From contig JAUMWT010000019.1 in NCBI GenBank assembly GCA_030529505.1, positions 3,692-40,325 on the forward strand: a DNA stretch of 36,634 nucleotides. The letters run 5' to 3'. Shown piece after piece: positions 1 to 6,173 of the stretch. The position numbers and the translations under genes are program-made. Positions within the stretch are counted from its first letter, which is position 1, and each line of letters starts with the position of its first letter. The notes below the pieces were generated by a model that was given only the letters and a program-made list of their open reading frames with translations, was not told the origin of the DNA and did not search any database. Source of the stretch: Allobrachymonas sp. Lineage in GTDB: Bacteria; Pseudomonadota; Gammaproteobacteria; Burkholderiales; Burkholderiaceae_C.

Positions 1-54
1 TCGCCACATCCAAGCTAGACGCGGCCTGCGTCGCACTTTCTTTTCTCCAACCCC

Positions 55-106
55 AACTGTCAAGCGCCACTTGACAGTTCAGTTGTCAACGATTGCTTGA
101 CAACTG
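55..106. promoter_or_regulatory. Two tandem long palindromes (candidate phage operators or RNA hairpins)
   Basis: Seen directly: AACTGTCAAG (55-64) is the exact reverse complement of CTTGACAGTT (70-79), with a 5-nt spacer. CAGTTGTCAA (80-89) is the exact reverse complement of TTGACAACTG (97-106), with a 7-nt spacer. All four arms share the core TTGACA/TGTCAA. The position upstream of an early phage operon fits repressor or Cro operators. Because a terminator follows at once, the same DNA could instead be read as two RNA hairpins ending an upstream transcript. Binding is not shown. Confidence 0.7.
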
Positions 107-110
107 CCCA

Positions 111-133
111 GCCGCCCCCCGAGGCGGTTTTTT
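111..133 (+). terminator. Rho-independent terminator before the first phage gene
   Basis: CCGCC (112-116) pairs with GGCGG (123-127) and is followed by six T residues (128-133). It sits between the tandem palindromes and the first gene of the operon. It either ends a transcript entering from left of the window or acts as a leader terminator that the phage must read through. Confidence 0.7.
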
Positions 134-153
134 GTTGCGCGAAGGCAAATCTG

Positions 154-244
154 TAGCAAATTTACAAAAAGAAACAAAATAAAGTAGCAAAAAGCTAGGA
201 TTCCCCTAGCAATTTACTAGCAATACGCTAGAATAGCTCCTAGC
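154..244. promoter_or_regulatory. Array of GCTAG/CTAGC half-sites with candidate promoter
   Basis: Inverted half-sites are iterated: GCTAGG (194-199) with CCTAGC (205-210) at 5-nt spacing, CTAGC (217-221) with GCTAG (227-231) at 5-nt spacing, and CTAGC (240-244). TAGCAA also recurs at 154, 185, 208 and 219. A -10-like TAGAAT (229-234) overlaps the half-site at 227-231, so a bound repressor would cover it; the -35 match is poor. The cognate repressor gene would lie left of the window. Confidence 0.6.
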
Positions 245-271
245 GATTCGATAACAACCACGGAGCGACAG

Positions 272-685
272 ATGCTGGACACAACCCCCGACTACGGCCT
301 GCACATCCAAGAGCGGGCCGCGCAAGAAGAACAGGCACGACAAGACCTCAACGAAGAGGCAGGCCGCGTTTTCGCCGCCCTTCGCAGCCTTTTCTACACC
401 TCGGCCCTGCGCGGGCAGATGGGCGCCCCCGCAGAGTGGGCACCACTGGTAACGGCCTGGGAAAAGGGCAAAGACGCCAGCGGCAGATACCCGCGCCGCA
501 ACCCGACCGTCGGCGAGCTGATGCAAGAAAGCATTGAGTACGCAGGCGGCCCGACTTCCGAGGACGTGTTCAAGGTTTTGAGCGCCGCAGCGATGGGCCA
601 AGACGTGGGCCAGCAGGCAAGGGGCTTGCTTCAGCGCATGGCTGATGTGTGGGCAGAGCGCAATCTCGACGAGGTGATGGCATGA
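272..685 (+). CDS. Phage early-region protein of unknown function
   Basis: A 137-residue, charged, mostly helical-looking soluble protein with no motif I recognise. It is the first gene of the rightward operon. The start is supported by GGAG ten bases upstream of ATG and by its position just after the half-site array. Its stop overlaps the next start (ATGA at 682-685). Function is unknown; early expression is inferred from position only. Confidence 0.75.
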   Translation: MLDTTPDYGLHIQERAAQEEQARQDLNEEAGRVFAALRSLFYTSALRGQMGAPAEWAPLVTAWEKGKDASGRYPRRNPTVGELMQESIEYAGGPTSEDVFKVLSAAAMGQDVGQQARGLLQRMADVWAERNLDEVMA

Positions 686-852
686 AACCCGCCCGCAATG
701 AGATCGAGGCATGGCAGCAGATGGCCTACGCCCCGCCACCCACGCACGAAGACATGCGCCCCGAATACGGGCGCGGCCCCGGATGGGTGGGGCTGATCTT
801 TGCCATCGGCCTAGCTGTTGGCTTTGTGCTGTTGATGAACTTTGTGAAGTGA
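682..852 (+). CDS. Small single-pass membrane protein
   Basis: This 56-residue protein has a hydrophilic N-terminus of about 30 residues and then one hydrophobic helix (about 33-53, including the run GLIFAIGLAVGFVLLMNF) ending in VK. The start at 682 is chosen because it gives an ATGA overlap with the preceding gene. It may be a phage membrane protein acting with the next gene, also a small membrane protein. Function unknown. Confidence 0.65.
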   Translation: MKPARNEIEAWQQMAYAPPPTHEDMRPEYGRGPGWVGLIFAIGLAVGFVLLMNFVK

Positions 853-859
853 GGGAGCC

Positions 860-1135
860 ATGAACCAAGCCTTTTTCCCGCGCCGCTGGTGGCCCATTGT
901 CCCTTGGCTGGTAGCCGCACTGATCGCCCTGGCAGTAAGTGCAGCCCCCGTGTACATGGGGGGGCCCAGCCCCGACGACGAGGCCACGGCCACAGCCGCC
1001 AGCGTGGCAGATGCCCAGCGCAGCGCCCGCCTGCAAGCGGCCATTGACCGCGAATGCACCGATCACCCCGACCCGATGCGCTGTGCATTGCGTGTGGTGC
1101 AGCAGCAAGAACCGCAAAACTGGAGTGGGACATGA
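860..1135 (+). CDS. Small membrane-anchored phage protein
   Basis: A 91-residue protein with one hydrophobic segment at about 11-33 (PIVPWLVAALIALAVSAAPV) and then a soluble tail holding two cysteines in a CTDHPDPMRC arrangement. The segment could be an anchor or an uncleaved signal. GGGAG precedes ATG. The stop overlaps the next start (ATGA, 1132-1135). Function unknown. Confidence 0.65.
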   Translation: MNQAFFPRRWWPIVPWLVAALIALAVSAAPVYMGGPSPDDEATATAASVADAQRSARLQAAIDRECTDHPDPMRCALRVVQQQEPQNWSGT

Positions 1136-1245
1136 GCCGCATCAAAGACTTGATCGACGTGTATCGGCTGTACGCCCGGCATCACAGCCCGATCTATGCC
1201 TTTCGCATGGCGTGGGGCATCGCCATCAAAGGGCTGCCATTTTGA
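1132..1245 (+). CDS. Very small phage protein (37 aa)
   Basis: This 37-residue basic, aromatic-rich ORF starts within the ATGA overlap with the gene before it and ends 18 bases before the ERF gene. Only coupling and position support it; no family is recognised. It could be a genuine small early protein or simply spacing DNA. Confidence 0.5.
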   Translation: MSRIKDLIDVYRLYARHHSPIYAFRMAWGIAIKGLPF

Positions 1246-1263
1246 TTTACTCAAGGAGAAAGC

Positions 1264-1815
1264 ATGAAAGCAATCGCAGCGGCGTTTGTTAGGGCGCAGA
1301 AAGAGTTTGCGCCCGCACTCAAAACGAGCACCAACCCTCATTTCAAAAGCAAATACGCCGCGCTGGATGCCTGCATTGAAGCAGTGATCGGCGCGCTCAA
1401 CAACAACGGCATCGCGCTGATGCAGCCCACCCATGAATGCAGCGATGGCGTGTTGGTGGAAACCGTGTTCCTGCACGAATCGGGCGAGCAGATTAGCGCA
1501 GGCAAGTTGCATGTGCCAGCCACAAAAAAGGATGCGCAAGGCTATGGCTCCGCCCTCACTTATGCACGCCGCTACAGCCTCATGGCCGCCTGCGGCATTG
1601 CGCCAGAGGATGACGACGGCAACGCAGCATCCGTGCCTGCGCCCGCCCCCGACATGAAAGCCATCCTGCGCGGCATCGCCACAGCGGCAACAGAGGAATC
1701 GCTTAAAGGACATTTCTCGGCAGCCTGGCAAATGCTCGATGGCGCAAACCGCGACAAAGCGAAAGCCGCCTACGACAAGCGTAAGGAAGAACTCACCCAA
1801 GGAGCAGCAGCATGA
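1264..1815 (+). CDS. ERF family single-strand annealing recombinase
   Basis: A 183-residue protein with the hallmarks of the ERF superfamily of phage annealing proteins: an N-terminal part with NPHFKSKYAALDACIEAV (about 24-41), then GYGSALTYARRYSLMAACGI (about 93-112) followed by an acidic EDDDG. Such proteins anneal complementary single strands during phage recombination, here probably with the SSB encoded next (ATGA overlap at 1812-1815). AAGGAGAA lies just before the ATG. The C-terminal part is helical and charged. No exonuclease partner is visible in the window. Confidence 0.88.
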   Translation: MKAIAAAFVRAQKEFAPALKTSTNPHFKSKYAALDACIEAVIGALNNNGIALMQPTHECSDGVLVETVFLHESGEQISAGKLHVPATKKDAQGYGSALTYARRYSLMAACGIAPEDDDGNAASVPAPAPDMKAILRGIATAATEESLKGHFSAAWQMLDGANRDKAKAAYDKRKEELTQGAAA

Positions 1816-2195
1816 ACAACATCACCATCACAGGCAATCTGGGCCGCGACATCGAAATCCGCCACCTGTCCGACGGCACGCCAATCGGCAGCTTTAGCGT
1901 GGCAGATAGCCAAGGCAAAGACAAACCAGCCATTTGGTGGAACTGCGGCCTGTACGGCAAGCGGTGCGAATCACTCGCCCCCTACCTGCAAAAGGGCCAG
2001 CAAGTAACCGTCATTGGCAACGTCACTGAGCGCGAATGGACGGACAAGAGCGGCCAGCAGCGCAAGTCAGTGGATGTGCGCGTCATCGACATTGCGCTGC
2101 AGGGCGGCAAACCACAGCAAAACACGGCGGCCAAGGCCGCACCGGCGCAAGCAAGCGGCGGCATCGCCGATATGCACGACGACTGCCCCTTCTAA
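1812..2195 (+). CDS. ssb: Single-stranded DNA-binding protein (phage SSB)
   Basis: A 127-residue SSB with an N-terminal OB fold (about 1-97; NNITITGNLGRDIEIRHL, later WWNCGLYGKR and QKGQQVTVIGN), a short Gln/Ala-rich linker and the acidic tip DDCPF, like the DDDIPF tail by which SSBs recruit partners. It is shorter than chromosomal SSBs (about 150-180 residues) because the linker is short. Translational coupling to the ERF gene (ATGA) suggests the two act together in phage replication and recombination. Confidence 0.92.
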   Translation: MNNITITGNLGRDIEIRHLSDGTPIGSFSVADSQGKDKPAIWWNCGLYGKRCESLAPYLQKGQQVTVIGNVTEREWTDKSGQQRKSVDVRVIDIALQGGKPQQNTAAKAAPAQASGGIADMHDDCPF

Positions 2196-2204
2196 GGAAC
2201 CATC

Positions 2205-2702
2205 ATGAGCAACACCATCACCCTGTTCGACGCTGCGCAAGACGTGCGCAACAGCTTCATCGTTGACCCTGAAACTGGCGAGATCGACGCCAGCTATGCC
2301 AACAGCCTGGCCTTCTTCAAAGCCAAGGGCGGCAACTGCATCGCCTACCTCAAAGACGAGGACGCGGCCATTGCCGCGCAAGAGAAAGTGCTCGAAGCCG
2401 CAGCCAAGCACGTAGCCACTCGCAAGGCCGCGCGTGATCGCTTCAAAGGCTACGTCGCGGACAGCATGAAAGCCGCAGGCGTCACCAAGCTGCAAACGGC
2501 TGACGGACTGTTCACCGCCACGCTTTCCCCTGAATGCGTGGAAGCCGTTGAGATCGACGAAGGCGCGACCTTCCCGCCTGAGCTGTGCAACGAGCCGCGC
2601 CCGCCAGCGCCCAGCAAAACCAAGATTGCCGCTGCCATCAAGGCGGGCCAGCCCATCAAAGGGGCGCGCATTGTGCGGCGTGATCGCTTCGTGATTCGGT
2701 GA
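2205..2702 (+). CDS. Siphovirus Gp157-like protein
   Basis: This 165-residue protein matches the Gp157 pattern of temperate siphophages as I know it: an N-terminal part, a helical central stretch (about 38-90) rich in Ala, Lys and Glu with KAARDRFKGYVADSMKAAG, then a beta-rich C-terminus that ends in a KIAAAIKAG helix and a GARIVRRDRFVIR strand. The family is usually found beside ERF and SSB genes, as here. Its molecular role is not settled; a link to phage resistance has been proposed for the family. AAGGAACC precedes ATG. Confidence 0.75.
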   Translation: MSNTITLFDAAQDVRNSFIVDPETGEIDASYANSLAFFKAKGGNCIAYLKDEDAAIAAQEKVLEAAAKHVATRKAARDRFKGYVADSMKAAGVTKLQTADGLFTATLSPECVEAVEIDEGATFPPELCNEPRPPAPSKTKIAAAIKAGQPIKGARIVRRDRFVIR

Positions 2703-2706
2703 GGCC

Positions 2707-3030
2707 ATGACAGCAGCCGACACATTCCCCACCGTCCACAACAAGAAGTGGACACAAGAACACACCAGGCGCGTTGTCAAGCTGCGCGAAAAGGGTTTGA
2801 CGTACACAGCCATCGCCCGCGAGCTTGGGTTTTCGCAGTCCACGGTGTGCAGAAACGTTCAGGGCGTGCCCGTTGGCGGTAAGCCAAAGAAGAAAGAGCC
2901 GCCGCCAAGCGTCGCAGCGCCCCGCCGAATCATGAACAGCGCGAGCTATGAGCCATACGTCCCAAGCTGGGAAGCTCCCCCGCGCCCCGGCGCAATGGAC
3001 TACGCCGCTGTGCGTAGCCGGGGGATTTGA
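2707..3030 (+). CDS. Helix-turn-helix phage DNA-binding protein
   Basis: This 107-residue protein has one helix-turn-helix near the N-terminus: WTQEHTRRVVKLREKGLTYT (14-33), then AIARELGFSQSTVCRNVQGV, which resembles the Hin/resolvase or Trp-repressor-type HTH. The rest is basic (KPKKKEPPP) and apparently unstructured. It starts 5 bases after the Gp157-like gene. It may be a small regulator within the operon; the target is unknown. Confidence 0.7.
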   Translation: MTAADTFPTVHNKKWTQEHTRRVVKLREKGLTYTAIARELGFSQSTVCRNVQGVPVGGKPKKKEPPPSVAAPRRIMNSASYEPYVPSWEAPPRPGAMDYAAVRSRGI

Positions 3031-3058
3031 TTTTTAACCAACTACCAGGAGACCAACC

Positions 3059-3307
3059 ATGCAACTCAACATCGACACCCTCAACATCCACATCCACCTG
3101 CACAAAGAGCCTGCCTTTGGCGCGGCGCTGGTTAAAGCTGCGCCGGCGGAGAAAGAGCAACCAGCAGAGCAGCCCACAGAGGCACTTGCTGAAACGCCCG
3201 AATGCGAAGCCAAGTGCAGCGTGACTTCTATCGAACTGCCGCCCGCCGTGGCTGCGCTGTTGGCCGGGGAGCTGGAAGCGAGCAAGGGGCAGAAGGCCGA
3301 TGCATAA
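3059..3307 (+). CDS. Small phage protein of unknown function
   Basis: An 82-residue protein with an alternating N-terminal strand (MQLNIDTLNIHIHLHKE) and an Ala/Glu/Pro-rich middle with two cysteines (CEAKC). CAGGAG lies 9 bases before ATG. The end overlaps the methyltransferase start by 8 bases (ATGCATAA, 3300-3307). No family recognised. Confidence 0.6.
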   Translation: MQLNIDTLNIHIHLHKEPAFGAALVKAAPAEKEQPAEQPTEALAETPECEAKCSVTSIELPPAVAALLAGELEASKGQKADA

Positions 3308-3767
3308 GGCCGTGCTCGACCCCTGCTGCGGCAGTCGCATGTTCTGGTTCGACCCGGCCCGCCAAGACGTGCTCTTCGGCGACATCCGCAGCGAACGCCA
3401 GAACCTCTGCGACGGGCGGCTGCTGGAAGTCCTGCCCGACATGCACATGGACTTCCGCAGCCTACCGTTCAGGGACGAGAGCTTCCAGGTGGTGGTGTTC
3501 GACCCGCCACACCTGGTACAGGCGGGGCCTAAAAGCTGGCTGGCCGCCAAGTACGGCAAGCTGGGCAGCGACTGGCGCAAAGACCTGCGCAAAGGGTTTG
3601 CAGAGTGTTTCAGGGTTCTGAAAACAGGCGGGATTTTGATTTTCAAATGGAACGAGGTTCAAGTTCCCGTGAAAGAGATTCTGGCATTGGCCGATGTTCA
3701 GCCATTAATCGGCCACAAATCAGGCAAGCGAATGGATACGCATTGGATTACTTTTTTGAAGGATTAA
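3300..3767 (+). CDS. Small DPPH-motif SAM-dependent methyltransferase
   Basis: A 155-residue compact methyltransferase: an N-terminal VLDPCCGSRMFWF motif (about 5-17; the position of the SAM-binding DPxxGxG loop), then VVVFDPPHLV (about 64-73; motif IV of amino-methyltransferases), followed by GFAECFRVLKTGGILIFKWNEV, typical of the Rossmann fold. DPPH/DPPY motifs occur in N6-adenine and N4-cytosine DNA methylases, so phage DNA modification is the likely role, but it lacks a target-recognition domain and is much shorter than Dam-like enzymes. RNA or protein substrates cannot be excluded. The start overlaps the previous gene. Confidence 0.75.
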   Translation: MHKAVLDPCCGSRMFWFDPARQDVLFGDIRSERQNLCDGRLLEVLPDMHMDFRSLPFRDESFQVVVFDPPHLVQAGPKSWLAAKYGKLGSDWRKDLRKGFAECFRVLKTGGILIFKWNEVQVPVKEILALADVQPLIGHKSGKRMDTHWITFLKD

Positions 3768-3771
3768 CAAA

Positions 3772-4203
3772 ATGACAACACCACGCGCGCACGCCGATAT
3801 GGCGAACCTGTTTTACTCCGATGGCGAAATGAAATGCTGGTACTGGCTGCCTGGAGAGGGCAGGTGGATTGAAACAGACTCTCCAACTTTTACTCACATG
3901 GCCACTTTCCACGTCGGCAAAGAAGCACCCACCGAGCCGCCGCCAGTTATGTGTGAATTGGCAGGCGTGAAGTTTCCGATGCCGGCGCAAAATGCGCCGG
4001 GTAGGGGGTGCGATTACTACTTGCCAAACATTTGCGAGCCGGTGCGCCCCGCGATTGAAACTTGGGACAATGTGGAATTTGATTACGCAGCTCTGGATTT
4101 TGGGATGGTACAACTTACTACCGAAGGTGCTACCGAACAGGCGCGAGCAATGGCTGCGGCACTGAAACAAGCCATCGAAAAAGCCAAGGAGCAAATGAAA
4201 TGA
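3772..4203 (+). CDS. Phage protein of unknown function
   Basis: A 143-residue protein rich in aromatic residues at the N-terminus (NLFYSDGEMKCWYWLPGEGR) with a C-terminal Lys/Ala-rich helix. No family recognised. It begins 4 bases after the methyltransferase stop and overlaps the next gene by ATGA (4200-4203). An 8-bp perfect inverted repeat with an AAA loop lies inside it (3982-4000). This gene and its neighbours to about 4785 are visibly less GC-rich than the ERF-SSB part, suggesting a mosaic block. Confidence 0.65.
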   Translation: MTTPRAHADMANLFYSDGEMKCWYWLPGEGRWIETDSPTFTHMATFHVGKEAPTEPPPVMCELAGVKFPMPAQNAPGRGCDYYLPNICEPVRPAIETWDNVEFDYAALDFGMVQLTTEGATEQARAMAAALKQAIEKAKEQMK

Positions 4204-4544
4204 GCAAGCACACACCGGGGCCGTTCCGTGTCGATATTCGATCTGGCTGCGCGGGGGTAAAAAGCAGTGATGAAGACTCATCCCCAGGGATGGGGCATGA
4301 CTACCCAACAAACCTGCTTTGCTACACAGTGCGCGGCGCCAAGTATGAGGATGACCGCTGGTCGTTGCCGGAAGAAACGATTGCGAATATGCATTTATTT
4401 GCCGCAGCGCCTGAATTACTTGAGGCATTAAAGGTGTGCTCGGCTGAATTATTCGCGCAATGTGCCGATCATCCGCGGGCCATGCAGTATGTGGAACAGG
4501 CCCGTGCAGCGATTGCAAAAGCAGAAGGGGAAACAAATGAATAA
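4200..4544 (+). CDS. Phage protein of the 'HTPGP...AAAPELLEAL' type
   Basis: This 114-residue protein has the shape of a widespread, uncharacterised phage family: an N-terminal SKHTPGPFRV, a variable middle, then ANMHLFAAAPELLEALKVC (about 64-82) and a terminal helix ending in ARAAIAKAEG. Function is not known for the family; members are common in early-region gene clusters of prophages. It is coupled on both sides by overlapping start and stop codons. Confidence 0.7.
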   Translation: MSKHTPGPFRVDIRSGCAGVKSSDEDSSPGMGHDYPTNLLCYTVRGAKYEDDRWSLPEETIANMHLFAAAPELLEALKVCSAELFAQCADHPRAMQYVEQARAAIAKAEGETNE

Positions 4545-4785
4545 CCCGGCAGCATTCCCATTAATTGAAACAGCGCCCAACGGCTCGGTATCTATCGAGC
4601 CGGGGATGGCCCTGCGCGATTATTTTGCGGCACATGTTTTGCCCGTGATTTACAAGCAGACCGCCGATGATTACGACGAGGGAAAAATCAACTCAAAGGA
4701 CGCTGATCCGAAGTGCATGGCGCATGAGGCGTACAAGATTGCCGACGCCATGCTGGCCGAGCGGGAGAAAGGAGCAAACAAATGA
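4537..4785 (+). CDS. Small phage protein with 'MALRDYFAA' motif
   Basis: An 82-residue protein. The segment EPGMALRDYFAAHVLPVIY and the C-terminal KCMAHEAYKIADAMLAER match a small uncharacterised phage family often encoded beside the HTPGP-type protein. The start at 4537 overlaps the previous stop by 8 bases and follows GAAGGGG. Function unknown. Confidence 0.7.
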   Translation: MNNPAAFPLIETAPNGSVSIEPGMALRDYFAAHVLPVIYKQTADDYDEGKINSKDADPKCMAHEAYKIADAMLAEREKGANK

Positions 4786-5102
4786 AACTATTTGCCAAAC
4801 ACCAACCCGAATTTGCCGAGCAGTGGGAACTGGCTCGTCTTCGCGACCGCGTGCACACCTTGGAAAACGACCTGAGAGCCTTGCGGCGTGAAACAACTTG
4901 CGTAGAGGGTGAATCGATGGGTGGGGTTGAGTTTTGCGGCCTCGACTTCCGTCCGCGCGTCAACCTCAAGTCCGTTGTGCTGGCCTTGGCCGAGCACTTG
5001 GGCATGGACATCAAAGTGGAACCCGCCAAACCGCCCAGCGCAAGAGTGGAGCCGAAAGAAAAAGGCTATGTGGCCGAGCGGGAGCGTGGGGGCGGGAAAT
5101 GA
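4782..5102 (+). CDS. Phage protein with N-terminal coiled-coil segment
   Basis: A 106-residue protein. Residues about 13-40 (EQWELARLRDRVHTLENDL and on) have heptad-like spacing and probably form a coiled coil; the rest holds a VNLKSVVLALAEHLGMDIKV helix-strand unit and a charged tail. AGAAAGGAG precedes ATG; the start and stop both overlap neighbours (ATGA). No family recognised. Confidence 0.65.
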   Translation: MKLFAKHQPEFAEQWELARLRDRVHTLENDLRALRRETTCVEGESMGGVEFCGLDFRPRVNLKSVVLALAEHLGMDIKVEPAKPPSARVEPKEKGYVAERERGGGK

Positions 5103-5389
5103 ACGTTGAAGAAATGCTCGCCCAATACGCAACGGAGCTCGGCGCAGACTTGGGCCGCGTGCGCGAGTGGCATCAGAAGAGCCGGGGCAATTGCAAACGA
5201 TGTGGCGCCTCAATGCGACACGGCATCGCCATCGAGCAAACCTACACGGCAGGCGAGCCGGATTTTCCAAGTGACCGCGGTGACCCGAACGCCATTGTCA
5301 CCCTGTCCCCCGGCGGGCCGGGCAAGCTGATCGAATGCCTCAAGTGCCCGCAGTGCGGGTGGAGTGTCACAAAGGAAACGAAAGAATGA
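5099..5389 (+). CDS. Zinc-ribbon phage protein
   Basis: A 96-residue protein with two CxxC knuckles: CKRCG near residues 32-36 and CLKCPQCGW near residues 80-88, the usual pattern of a small zinc ribbon split by a beta-rich insert. Start chosen at 5099 because it forms an ATGA overlap with the previous stop and follows GGCGGG. It may bind nucleic acid or act as an adaptor; no specific family recognised. Confidence 0.65.
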   Translation: MNVEEMLAQYATELGADLGRVREWHQKSRGNCKRCGASMRHGIAIEQTYTAGEPDFPSDRGDPNAIVTLSPGGPGKLIECLKCPQCGWSVTKETKE

Positions 5390-5592
5390 GAACAGCACAC
5401 CGCAAAGCAGCCAGGCACAAGCGCGAGCAGCGCGATGCCTACGACGTGCCCCTGATTGGCTTCGGCCTCACCTTTGACATTGCCCAGGGCCGCGCGCGCA
5501 ACTGGTATCAGGATGCGGGCGGGGTGAAGAGATGGGCCGATAACGATGAGCCTATAGAAGACGAACGCACAGCAGAGATGGAGCAGCAATGA
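5386..5592 (+). CDS. Small basic phage protein
   Basis: This 68-residue protein has a strongly basic N-terminus (RTAHRKAARHKREQR) and an acidic C-terminus. The start at 5386 sits in an ATGA overlap with the zinc-ribbon gene, and the stop overlaps the next start in the same way. No family recognised. Confidence 0.6.
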   Translation: MRTAHRKAARHKREQRDAYDVPLIGFGLTFDIAQGRARNWYQDAGGVKRWADNDEPIEDERTAEMEQQ

Positions 5593-5876
5593 CCGGACAG
5601 CAGATAATCTTGACAACGCCCGATGAACTGGCCGCCGTGATGCGCAAGGTGCTGGCCGAGCATCAAGCGATGCAGGCGCGCAAATCACAGCGCCCCATGA
5701 CCGCAGATGATCTGGCCAAGCACTACGGGTGCAGCACGTCCACGATCTGGCGCAGAGTGAGAGAGGGGCGGCTGCCGCAACCGATAGGCCGACGGTGGAC
5801 AGAGGGGCAGATTGCCCGCTGGGACAATGATCGAGCGCCCCAATTTGCGCCCCACAATGCGCCGCAGACCTCATGA
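5589..5876 (+). CDS. Excisionase-like helix-turn-helix protein
   Basis: A 95-residue protein whose residues about 37-72 (MTADDLAKHYGCSTSTIWRR, then VREGRLPQPIGRRWTEGQI) form the AlpA/MerR-type winged helix-turn-helix used by phage excisionases and small regulators. It is the last solid gene of the operon; in lambda-type pL operons xis holds this place just before int. The role as excision factor is inferred from fold and position. An AlpA-like regulator of another gene is the alternative. No integrase follows. Confidence 0.75.
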   Translation: MTGQQIILTTPDELAAVMRKVLAEHQAMQARKSQRPMTADDLAKHYGCSTSTIWRRVREGRLPQPIGRRWTEGQIARWDNDRAPQFAPHNAPQTS

Positions 5877-6067
5877 AATCTGGATTGGCTGTCACCTGTC
5901 GGTGGTGCCACAGCTCCATCCGAGATCATCCGATACCGTCCGAAAGCCCGCATGTTTCCTGGCATCACGGGCTTTTTGTTGTCCGGTATAGTCCGGCAGA
6001 TCGCAACGAGATACCGTCAATTTGGCGGTATTTTGACGGCACGCCGCATGCCTTGTGCGTTGACTGA
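5873..6067 (+). CDS. Doubtful 64-aa ORF at the prophage boundary
   Basis: This ORF begins in an ATGA overlap with the excisionase-like gene, which is why it is listed. It runs through a terminator-like hairpin and short repeats, and its composition (many Ser, His, Pro and Trp) does not resemble an integrase or any family I know. It may be the 5' remnant of a lost phage gene read on into non-coding DNA. Confidence 0.25.
   Translation: MKSGLAVTCRWCHSSIRDHPIPSESPHVSWHHGLFVVRYSPADRNEIPSIWRYFDGTPHALCVD
5930..6036. other. Repeat-rich phage-host boundary (possible att/arm region)
   Basis: Short repeats cluster here. TCCGATACCGTCCGA (about 5930-5944) and TCCGGTATAGTCCGG (about 5981-5995) match at 11 of 15 positions. 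GATACCGTC recurs near 6010. An inverted pair CCGTCAA and TTGACGG surrounds a 12-nt centre near 6014-6039. Position after an excisionase-like gene and before unrelated host genes suggests an attachment or integrase-arm region. No second copy of a core site is visible, so this is inference. Confidence 0.35.
5943..5979 (+). terminator. Terminator at the end of the phage operon
   Basis: AAAGCCCG (5943-5950) pairs with CGGGCTTT (5968-5975), with a 17-nt loop and a short T run. It would end the rightward phage operon just after the excisionase-like gene. Confidence 0.6.
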
Positions 6068-6086
6068 ACGACTCAACAGGCCCAGA

Positions 6087-6123
6087 GAAAAAAGCCCAAC
6101 CTTTGCCAAGGCTGGGCTTTTTC
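6087..6123. terminator. Bidirectional terminator for the efflux operon
   Basis: GAAAAAAGCCCA (6087-6098) faces TGGGCTTTTTC (6113-6123). The GC stem is flanked by A runs on one side and T runs on the other, so it can work in both directions. It lies 50 bases past the stop of the leftward outer-membrane factor gene and also separates it from the prophage. Confidence 0.85.
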
Positions 6124-6173
6124 ATTCAGTGCATTCCTGCATTCAGCGCATGTGGCGCTGCGGCGGTTGTGCG

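Noticed and set aside
6055-6110. An ATG-led frame after the CCGTCAA repeats that vaguely resembles the N-terminus of P4-type integrases
   Set aside because: The similarity covers a handful of residues and runs straight into a bidirectional terminator; not enough to call an integrase remnant.
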